Source of the DNA: an uncultured Flavobacteriales bacterium
GTDB lineage: Bacteria > Bacteroidota > Bacteroidia > Flavobacteriales > BACL11
DNA length: 5,208 bases
Assembly: GCA_913047525.1 (NCBI GenBank)
Contig: CAJWUS010000090.1
Location: 1-5,208 of the forward strand
Reading direction: 5' to 3'
In this document: one piece after another, positions 1 through 5,208 of the stretch
Layout: each line of letters begins with the position of its first letter
How positions within the stretch are numbered: position 1 is the first letter of the stretch
The notes under the pieces: generated by a model
Databases searched by the model: none
What the model saw: the letters and a program-made list of their open reading frames with translations, nothing else
What the model was told of the DNA's origin: nothing
Made by a program: the position numbers and the translations under genes

Positions 1-725
1 ATAAAAAAGTAATTTTTACAGATGGAGAAACTTATAATACGAGAAAAACCTCAAGTATTTTTGCAAATGGCTTCTTCTATCAATTTGGCCTGATGTATAA
101 TAAAGAGTTAAATGAAAAAATGCATTTAACTTTAGGTTTTACCGCTAACAATAATGCTGAGATTTCTGCCAAAAGATCTGTGCTTACTGAAACTTATGAA
201 ATTCTTTCCTCCATTTATGAAGTAGCGAAGGATACAATTGAAGATTACTCTATTAGCGGTTGTGAGGATTGTAATATGATCTTACCGCAAAACCTAGCTG
301 TTGGCGTTTCGTTTAATATGGGCAATAAATGGTTACTTATGGCTGATTTTTCTATTCAAGATTGGTCAGAATACAGAATGTTTGGTGAAACGGATTCTTT
401 ATCAAATAGCATGAAATTTTCTGGAGGGTTGCAGTACACAGCCGATAATATGTCCGTAAATAAATATTGGAAACTCATCAAATTCCGATTTGGAGGTAAG
501 TTTCGGAATTCCTATTTACAATTATACAATACCCAACTAAACGAAGAAAGTGTAAGTTTCGGTTTAGGGCTTCCTTTACGAAAAACAAAATCAGAAATCA
601 ATTTGTCGGTTGAGATAGGAGAAAGAGGAACAATAAATAATAACTTAATAAAAGAACAGTTTTTGCGTTTTCAAATTGGGCTAAGTCTTAGTGATATTTG
701 GTTTGTAAAAAGAAAATACGATTAA
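1..725 (+). CDS. Outer-membrane beta-barrel protein, 3' part (5' end outside window)
   Basis: The reading frame is open from the first full codon at base 3 to the TAA at 723-725, giving 240 visible residues. The Met codon at 93 lies inside the protein and is unlikely to be the true start, because the residues before it (ending FFYQFGLMYNKEL) read as ordinary barrel sequence. The protein alternates polar and hydrophobic residues in short strands such as LTLGFTANN, LAVGVSF and FLRFQIGLSLSD, separated by polar loops, as in transmembrane beta-barrels. The architecture recalls the OmpP1/FadL/TodX-like proteins of Bacteroidota, which are barrels of about 400 residues for small hydrophobic substrates. 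The C-terminus, WFVKRKYD, resembles the end of that group as I remember it. A CxxC pair lies in a loop at bases 261-272. The TPR gene follows 13 bases downstream, suggesting co-transcription. The substrate cannot be told. Barrel identity is fairly sure, the FadL-like label less so. Confidence 0.75.
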   Translation, partial: KKVIFTDGETYNTRKTSSIFANGFFYQFGLMYNKELNEKMHLTLGFTANNNAEISAKRSVLTETYEILSSIYEVAKDTIEDYSISGCEDCNMILPQNLAVGVSFNMGNKWLLMADFSIQDWSEYRMFGETDSLSNSMKFSGGLQYTADNMSVNKYWKLIKFRFGGKFRNSYLQLYNTQLNEESVSFGLGLPLRKTKSEINLSVEIGERGTINNNLIKEQFLRFQIGLSLSDIWFVKRKYD

Positions 726-738
726 AAAAAGAAGAAAA

Positions 739-2031
739 ATGACTAAAAAAATTGGGATATTATTTTGTGTTTTGTTTTTGGCTGGTGAAGTAAAATCACA
801 AAACAAATACGGAGAGGACAGTGTAAATTGCGTGATAAATCTTTCATTGTACCGAGAATACTACAAGCAAAAAAATTATGATGACGCCATAAAGCCATGG
901 CGTTGGGTATATAATAATTGTCCTTCATCAAGCGCAAATATTTTCAAAAATGGACCAACACTCATTAAATATTTGATGAAAAAAGATCCTGAAAATAAGC
1001 AAGCTTATATCGACACCATTATGATGATTTACGATAAAAGGATTGAGTATTTTGGAAAACAGGGATATGTACTTGGAAAAAAAGGAGCTGATTTAATAAA
1101 ATACAACCCCTCTAATTATGAGGATGCTTATTCTATTTTAGGAAAATCCTTAGAAATACAGGGAAATAGTTCGGAAGCAGGCGCTTTGTTAGCTTATTTT
1201 AAAGCTGCTACTCTGATGGAAAAAAATAAAAAATTGGATAAACAAGCAGTATTAGAATGCTATGCCAGAGTTGCAGAAATAATCGATTATAATATATTGA
1301 ATAATGTAAAAACGGCAAAGTACTATACTCAATCTTTTGAGATAATTGAATCTTTTTTTGCACCCTATGCTAATTGTGATGATTTGATTGGAATATTTTC
1401 TACAAAGTTTAATAGCGAAACAGAAGATATTGATTTACTAAAAAGGATTATACGGCTTTTAGATAGCAAAGAATGTAATGATAATCCCCTTTATTTTGAT
1501 GCTGCAACCAAGCTACATTCTTTATCTCCATCTGCTTTGTCAGCAAGCAAGATGGGAAAACTGAATGTGGTAAAAAAGCAATATTCTCAAGCAATTGATT
1601 ATTTTAAGCAAGCAGTGGAATTAGAAGAAGAGGATAAAACAAGGGCAAGATATTATCTGGAATTGGCAGATGCCTATCGTATTTCAGGGTCCTATAGTAC
1701 AGCTAGAATGATGGCTTACAAATCATCTGAATTACGCACAGAATGGGGAGAGCCATTTATCAGTATTGCCAATATTTACGCTTCATCCGTTAAAAGATGT
1801 TCTTCATCAGATTTTGAAACCGCAACCATTTATTGGCTTGTTGTCGATAAATTTATAAAGGCAAAATCAGTAGATTCCTCAGTTGCCGACAAAGCAAACA
1901 AAGCAATTGCAACTTACTCCAAATTTTTTCCAAATACAGAACAATGCTTTTTTGAAGGAATAGAATCCGGACAAACTTTTATAGTGGAATGCTGGATAAA
2001 TGAAAAGACAAAAGTAAGAACAAGAGATTGA
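739..2031 (+). CDS. Exported TPR-repeat protein, cysteine-rich, function unknown
   Basis: The 430-residue protein begins with a signal peptide: Lys3-Lys4, a hydrophobic stretch at about 5-16, and a probable signal peptidase I site after VKS20 before Gln21, a common arrangement in Bacteroidota. It should therefore be periplasmic or outer-membrane associated. Helical TPR-like segments are visible at about 36-62 (YREYYKQKNYDDAIKPW) and, most clearly, at about 270-350 (KKQYSQAIDYFKQAVEL, then LADAYRISGSYSTARMM). TPRs bind other proteins, so a scaffold or assembly role is likely but unproven. The mature part has eight cysteines (31, 61, 174, 213, 246, 354, 403, 418), which could form disulfides. 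The ATG start is preceded by an A-rich leader (726-738) without a Shine-Dalgarno motif, as usual in this phylum. The stop overlaps the proposed lptC start by four bases, so the two are probably translationally coupled. I recall this family beside lptC in many Bacteroidota. Confidence 0.88.
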   Translation: MTKKIGILFCVLFLAGEVKSQNKYGEDSVNCVINLSLYREYYKQKNYDDAIKPWRWVYNNCPSSSANIFKNGPTLIKYLMKKDPENKQAYIDTIMMIYDKRIEYFGKQGYVLGKKGADLIKYNPSNYEDAYSILGKSLEIQGNSSEAGALLAYFKAATLMEKNKKLDKQAVLECYARVAEIIDYNILNNVKTAKYYTQSFEIIESFFAPYANCDDLIGIFSTKFNSETEDIDLLKRIIRLLDSKECNDNPLYFDAATKLHSLSPSALSASKMGKLNVVKKQYSQAIDYFKQAVELEEEDKTRARYYLELADAYRISGSYSTARMMAYKSSELRTEWGEPFISIANIYASSVKRCSSSDFETATIYWLVVDKFIKAKSVDSSVADKANKAIATYSKFFPNTEQCFFEGIESGQTFIVECWINEKTKVRTRD

Positions 2032-2600
2032 TAGTTTTCCTTAAAATAATTCATATACAAAGCGTGATATTATGTTTTTGTAGTTTTCTGTTTTCTGCTT
2101 GTAGTAACGATCCAAAAATTGTTGAAACTTTCGCGTCCAATAAGAACTTACCTAACGAAACCATAAAGGAAGCAGAGTTAATATATACAGAAAAAGGAAA
2201 GGTAAAGGTAAAGATAATTGCACAAAAAATAGAAAGGTATGCCGCAACTTCTACAATTAACTTTTCTGATGGCATTGTCGTTCATTTTTTTAATGATTCA
2301 GCCATTATTACTTCAACCCTTACAGCCCAAGAGGCTATCATAGATGAAAAAAAGGAGCAAATGATGGCGCAAGTAAATGTGGAGTTAATAAACCAAAAAC
2401 AGGAAAAATTAAATACGGAACAACTAATCTGGAACGAAAGAACAAACCTTATTTTTACTGAAAAATTAGTAATAATTACCACAAAAGATGAAGTGATTTT
2501 CGGGGAAGGATTTGAGTCTACCACTGATTTTTCATCCTATAAAATCACAAATGTGAGTGGAAGTATTAATATCAAAGATGGAAACGACACTTTAAATTAG
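2028..2600 (+). CDS. lptC: LPS export protein LptC, lipoprotein form, TTG start
   Basis: LptC is the periplasmic link of the Lpt machine. It takes lipopolysaccharide from the LptB2FG transporter in the inner membrane and passes it to LptA. The 190-residue product starts with a hydrophobic signal and a lipobox-like LFSAC with Cys25 as the lipidation site; Bacteroidota LptC proteins are often predicted lipoproteins, unlike the membrane-helix form of E. coli. Family features follow in order: EAELIYTEKGKVKVKI at 48-63, INFSDGIVVHFF at 77-88, LTAQEAIIDE at 98-107, LNTEQLIWNE at 128-137, and VIFGEGFESTTDFSSYKI at 156-173. These repeated strands fit the beta-jellyroll fold. The start is TTG at 2028: no in-frame ATG lies between the upstream in-frame stop at 2001-2003 and this point, and starting later would lose the signal. 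TTG shares bases with the TGA of the TPR gene, suggesting coupling. A one-base change at 2003-2006 would create an ATG start instead (see findings). Confidence 0.9.
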   Translation: MIVFLKIIHIQSVILCFCSFLFSACSNDPKIVETFASNKNLPNETIKEAELIYTEKGKVKVKIIAQKIERYAATSTINFSDGIVVHFFNDSAIITSTLTAQEAIIDEKKEQMMAQVNVELINQKQEKLNTEQLIWNERTNLIFTEKLVIITTKDEVIFGEGFESTTDFSSYKITNVSGSINIKDGNDTLN

Positions 2601-2621
2601 ATGTATTTTTACCTAACTTTA
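2591..2621 (+). promoter_or_regulatory. Weak candidate promoter before the CNNM gene
   Basis: TAACTTTA at 2614-2621 matches the Bacteroidota -7 consensus TAnnTTTG at all but the last base. A TTTA at 2591-2594, 19 bases upstream, could stand in for the -33 TTTG. The element would leave a leader of only a few bases before the ATG at 2630 and overlaps the end of lptC. In DNA this AT-rich such a match arises easily by chance, and read-through from lptC would be enough to express the gene. Confidence 0.2.
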
Positions 2622-2629
2622 CCAAATTA

Positions 2630-3865
2630 ATGGAAGTTTTTCTAATTATTATTACCCTTTTGCTATCGGCTTTTTTTTCAGGTATGGAAATTGCTTTTAT
2701 TTCTGCCAACAAATTAAAATTAGAACTTGATATAAAATCAAAAAACTTTAGTTCAAAAATTATTTCTATTTTTACAAAACAAGAGTCTCATTTTATTGTT
2801 AGCATGCTTATTGGCAACAACATTGCCTTAGTAGTTTATGGAGTGATGATGGCAAAAATTTTAGAATATAATTTAAGTGAATTTATTAGCTCTGCATTCC
2901 TTTTAATTATAGCACAAACCATTATTTCCACCCTCATTATTTTAGTGGTAGCAGAGTTTATCCCAAAAGCTATTTTTAGAATAAATTCAAATAGAGTATT
3001 AAAGTTTTTTTCTCTCCCTTTAATAATTTCTTACCTATTACTTTATCCTTTTATTCTGCTGATGATTACTTTGTCGAAATGGATTTTAAGGGTCCTATTC
3101 AAAGTAGAAATAGACGAAAACCAAAGGTTATTTGACAGAGTAGATTTAGATGCTTTTCTAAGTATGCTCAAAGCCCAAGAAGAAGAAAATATGGAAGTTG
3201 AAATGTTGCAAAATGCTCTTGAACTCCCAAGCATAAAAGCTAGGGAATGCATGGTCCCCAGAACTGAAATTGTTGCTGTTGAATTAGGCACTTCTATTTC
3301 GCAGTTGAAAGATAAATTTATATCGTCAAAACTTTCAAAAATACTTGTTTATAAGAATGATATTGATAATATAATTGGGTATGTGCATTCCTTAGATTTG
3401 TTCAAAAAACCAAAACGAATAAAGTCTATTTTGATGCCAATACCTATTGTAACCGAAACAATGATAGCGAGCGATTTACTCGAACTTTTTATTAATGAGC
3501 ATAGGGCAGTTGCAGTAGTGGTTGATGAATATGGTGGCACATCAGGAATAGTAACAGTGGAAGATGTAACAGAAGAAATTGTTGGCGAGATAGAAGATGA
3601 GCATGATCAGGAGTCACTTATTGATAAAAAAATAGATGAAAAAACTTTTCTCTTTTCAGCCCGTACAGAAGTAGATACCATCAATAAAAAGTATAATTTG
3701 AATCTGCCCACATCAGAAGAATACGAAACTCTAGCAGGCCTATTGCTTCATTTCCATGAAGATATTCCAGAAGTAGAAACTCAGGTAGAAGTTGAATCAT
3801 TTAAATTTGTAGTAAAAGAAGTAAATGATAGAAGCATACAATTAATCCAAATTCATACTATTTAG
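2630..3865 (+). CDS. CNNM/CorC-family membrane protein (DUF21-CBS-CBS-CorC_HlyC)
   Basis: This 411-residue inner-membrane protein shows the complete three-part layout of the family. The DUF21/CNNM membrane domain spans about 1-160, with hydrophobic segments near 1-23, 55-75, 85-110 and 123-155 and the conserved motifs FFSGMEIAF (15-23), IGNN (61-64) and AEFIPKA (108-114). A CBS pair follows at about 205-320, opening with ECMVPRTEIVAVE and closing with VVDEYGGTSGIVTVEDVTEE. The CorC_HlyC domain occupies about 330-409, including the LPTSEEYETLAGLLLHF segment (349-365). CNNM/CorC proteins are linked to Mg2+ export driven by Na+, with ATP-Mg2+ bound at the CBS pair. The old name 'hemolysin' is not supported by anything here. 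GldE of the gliding machinery belongs to the same superfamily, and the sequence alone does not exclude that relation; the lptC neighbourhood favours the general paralogue. No key motif is missing. It starts 29 bases after lptC, probably in the same transcript. Confidence 0.92.
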   Translation: MEVFLIIITLLLSAFFSGMEIAFISANKLKLELDIKSKNFSSKIISIFTKQESHFIVSMLIGNNIALVVYGVMMAKILEYNLSEFISSAFLLIIAQTIISTLIILVVAEFIPKAIFRINSNRVLKFFSLPLIISYLLLYPFILLMITLSKWILRVLFKVEIDENQRLFDRVDLDAFLSMLKAQEEENMEVEMLQNALELPSIKARECMVPRTEIVAVELGTSISQLKDKFISSKLSKILVYKNDIDNIIGYVHSLDLFKKPKRIKSILMPIPIVTETMIASDLLELFINEHRAVAVVVDEYGGTSGIVTVEDVTEEIVGEIEDEHDQESLIDKKIDEKTFLFSARTEVDTINKKYNLNLPTSEEYETLAGLLLHFHEDIPEVETQVEVESFKFVVKEVNDRSIQLIQIHTI

Positions 3866-3944
3866 CAAATAAATTCAGATGTTTCAAACTCTTTTTTATT
3901 TCTAATAAATCGTATATTCGCCAGCTCAAAAAACAAATTAAAGT
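3866..3944 (+). promoter_or_regulatory. Intergenic region with candidate promoter for the PpiD-like gene
   Basis: This 79-base gap is the longest in the window. TATATTCG at 3913-3920 matches the Bacteroidota -7 consensus TAnnTTTG except for one C. A T-run at 3892-3897 sits at roughly the spacing of a -33 element, though no clear TTTG is present. Transcription from here would give a leader of about 18 bases. The stretch just before the ATG at 3945 is A-rich and has no Shine-Dalgarno motif. AAATAAA (3867-3873) and TTTATTT (3895-3901) are complementary, but an all-AT 7-base stem with a 21-base loop is too weak to call a terminator. Confidence 0.35.
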
Positions 3945-5208
3945 ATGTCAACATTAGGAAGTATTAGAAAACGATCAACACTATTATTATTGGTAATAGG
4001 AGTAGCAATGTTAGCATTTATTTTAGGTGATTTTATGCAATCTACAAGAAGCGGTGGTGGAGGTGGATTTTTTGTTGGGGAAGTTGCAGGAGAGGAACTC
4101 TCCATACAAATATTTGAAGAAAGGGTACAAAAGGGCACTGAGAATTACAAGAATTCTAATCCTAATTCCATAATAAATCAAACAACATTAGGCCAAATCA
4201 GAAATTCTATTTGGGATGAATATATTAAGGAACTTTTAATGGATGCAGAATTTAAAGAGTTGGGAATTGATGTGGATTCTGAAGAATTATTTGAGCTTTT
4301 CCAAGGTAATAATGTACATTCAGAAATAAGTAAGATAGAAATTTTTCAAGATCCTAAAACTAAACAGTTCGATAGGGCAAGAATGATTGAGTATATGAAA
4401 AGTTTGGAAAATGATCAAAATGTAGAAGCAAGAGAGCAGTGGTTAGGATTTGAAGAATATATTAGTAATCTCAGAAAAAATAATAAATATAGTACGCTTG
4501 TAGAAAAAGGGATGTATGTAAGTTCTGCTGAAGCTCAATTATCTTTTAATCAAGGAAATGAAAATATTAATTTTGAATATGTCCCTATTTATTTTAAACA
4601 TATTGCTGATAGCTTGGTAAATGTATCTGAATCTGAGATTGAGAATTATTATGATGACCATATTAATGAATACCAACAAGAGGAATCTAGAAATGTAGAT
4701 TATGTTGTTTTTACAATCATTCCTTCTGAAAAAGATGATGAAGATACTAAGAATAATTTGGATGCAATAAAAGAATCATTTGAAGCTTATACTGATTTTG
4801 AAGTATTTGTAAAAAGAAATTCTGATAATACAAATGCCATTTTTAATTTTGTAAAAGAAGATGGTATTCTAGACACAAATGTCACATCATTATTTAATGA
4901 TGAAAAAGGAACAGTTTTTGGCCCTTATTTATTTGCAGAAGGAAATTATCGTATTGCAAAACTAGCAGATGTACAATATAGGCCTGATTCCGTAGAAGCA
5001 AGACACATATTAATTGCTCCTGATGAAAATAAAGATTTGGACTCTACAAATGCATTAATTGAGTTCGTAAAAAAAGAAATTGAGTTAGGAAAAGATTTTG
5101 CTGATTTAGCCCAAATACATTCTGTGGATAAAAGTTCTGCTATAAAAGGCGGGGATTTAGGATGGTTCAAAGAAGGAGAAATGGTTGCCGAATTTAATGA
5201 GGTTTGCT
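3945..5208 (+). CDS. PpiD/SurA_N-like membrane-anchored peptidyl-prolyl isomerase, 3' truncated by window
   Basis: The frame is open from ATG 3945 to the right edge, 421 complete codons. The protein opens with SIRKRS (6-11) and one hydrophobic helix at about 12-31 that anchors it in the inner membrane with the rest in the periplasm. A glycine-rich linker (37-41) follows. Residues about 42-200 fit the SurA_N-type chaperone domain (GEVAGEELSIQIFEERV, then SIWDEYIKELLMDAEFKELGI). Residues 228-261 contain SESEIENYYDDHINEY and VDYVVFTIIPS. A parvulin domain starts at about 350 with VEARHILI and reaches GGDLGWF (402-408), where His354 and Asp395 occupy positions matching active-site residues of parvulins. 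The remainder is outside the window; Bacteroidota relatives run to about 700 residues. Such proteins help newly exported, especially outer-membrane, proteins fold. The start is well supported because MSTLGSIRKRS resembles family N-termini. The gene might be labelled ppiD or surA elsewhere; I leave the symbol empty because paralogues are common. Confidence 0.9.
   Translation, partial: MSTLGSIRKRSTLLLLVIGVAMLAFILGDFMQSTRSGGGGGFFVGEVAGEELSIQIFEERVQKGTENYKNSNPNSIINQTTLGQIRNSIWDEYIKELLMDAEFKELGIDVDSEELFELFQGNNVHSEISKIEIFQDPKTKQFDRARMIEYMKSLENDQNVEAREQWLGFEEYISNLRKNNKYSTLVEKGMYVSSAEAQLSFNQGNENINFEYVPIYFKHIADSLVNVSESEIENYYDDHINEYQQEESRNVDYVVFTIIPSEKDDEDTKNNLDAIKESFEAYTDFEVFVKRNSDNTNAIFNFVKEDGILDTNVTSLFNDEKGTVFGPYLFAEGNYRIAKLADVQYRPDSVEARHILIAPDENKDLDSTNALIEFVKKEIELGKDFADLAQIHSVDKSSAIKGGDLGWFKEGEMVAEFNEVC

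Noticed and set aside
743..937. Minus-strand reading frame of 64 codons opposite the TPR gene
   Set aside because: It lies wholly opposite a well-supported gene with a signal peptide, shows no recognisable domain, and has no promoter of its own.
2000..2017. Five-codon frame from ATG 2000 to TAA 2015-2017 (MKRQK) as a tiny leader peptide for lptC
   Set aside because: It sits inside the TPR coding sequence and has no attenuator-like structure; it is better seen as part of the ambiguous lptC junction.
2001..2045. Programmed frameshift linking the ATG at 2000 to lptC
   Set aside because: The A-run is only four bases, with no stimulatory structure visible; a TTG start or a sequence error is simpler.
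2051..2524. Two minus-strand reading frames (2051-2275 and 2282-2524) opposite lptC
   Set aside because: Both mirror lptC codons, and their Ser/Phe/Ile-rich composition is what the complement of AT-rich coding sequence gives.
3043..3540. Minus-strand reading frames (3043-3291 and 3349-3540) opposite the CNNM gene
   Set aside because: They are antisense shadows of the CBS region with low-complexity Ser/Ile-rich products and no family resemblance.
3867..3901. Inverted repeat AAATAAA / TTTATTT after the CNNM gene as a possible terminator
   Set aside because: The stem has seven A-T pairs only, the loop is 21 bases, and no GC-rich hairpin followed by a T-run is present.
3938..4138. Minus-strand reading frame opposite the start of the PpiD-like gene, with a run of prolines
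   Set aside because: The proline run is the complement of the glycine-rich linker (GGT/GGA codons) of the plus-strand protein.
4946..5170. Minus-strand reading frame opposite the parvulin domain
   Set aside because: The plus strand encodes clear parvulin motifs (RHIL, GGDLGWF) over the same bases.

Overview
The window is an AT-rich, densely coding piece of a Bacteroidota chromosome, most likely from the Flavobacteriales or a close relative. All genes lie on the plus strand and the gaps are shorter than 80 bases. The assignment rests on the protein families present (a Bacteroidota-type lipoprotein LptC, the PpiD-like protein with a short N-terminal anchor, an exported TPR protein cleaved before Gln). 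It is also supported by A-rich gene leaders without Shine-Dalgarno motifs, and by promoter-like sequences resembling the Bacteroidota -7 element TAnnTTTG.

Layout: (1) bases 1-725, the 3' part of an outer-membrane beta-barrel protein whose start lies outside the window; (2) 739-2031, a secreted, cysteine-rich TPR protein; (3) 2028-2600, a lipoprotein LptC that appears to use a TTG start overlapping the TPR stop codon; (4) 2630-3865, a CNNM/CorC-type membrane protein (DUF21, CBS pair, CorC_HlyC domain), often labelled 'hemolysin'; (5) 3945-5208, a SurA_N/PpiD-like membrane-anchored peptidyl-prolyl isomerase cut by the right edge inside its first parvulin domain. Genes 1-3 are packed like one operon (13-base gap, then a 4-base overlap). 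Gene 4 follows after 29 bases and gene 5 after 79 bases, so gene 5 probably has its own promoter.

Taken together this looks like a cell-envelope housekeeping cluster. LptC takes part in lipopolysaccharide transport, the PpiD-like protein helps exported and outer-membrane proteins fold, and the barrel protein is a likely client. The CNNM protein probably handles Mg2+, and the TPR protein is an exported factor of unknown role. I recall this gene order as common in Bacteroidota, but that is memory and not something the sequence shows.

I see no RNA gene, mobile element, CRISPR array, long repeat or defence system, and no clear sign of a previously undescribed system. The points most worth a second look are the TTG/overlap junction at the start of lptC, the cysteine pattern of the TPR protein, and a CxxC pair in the barrel protein.
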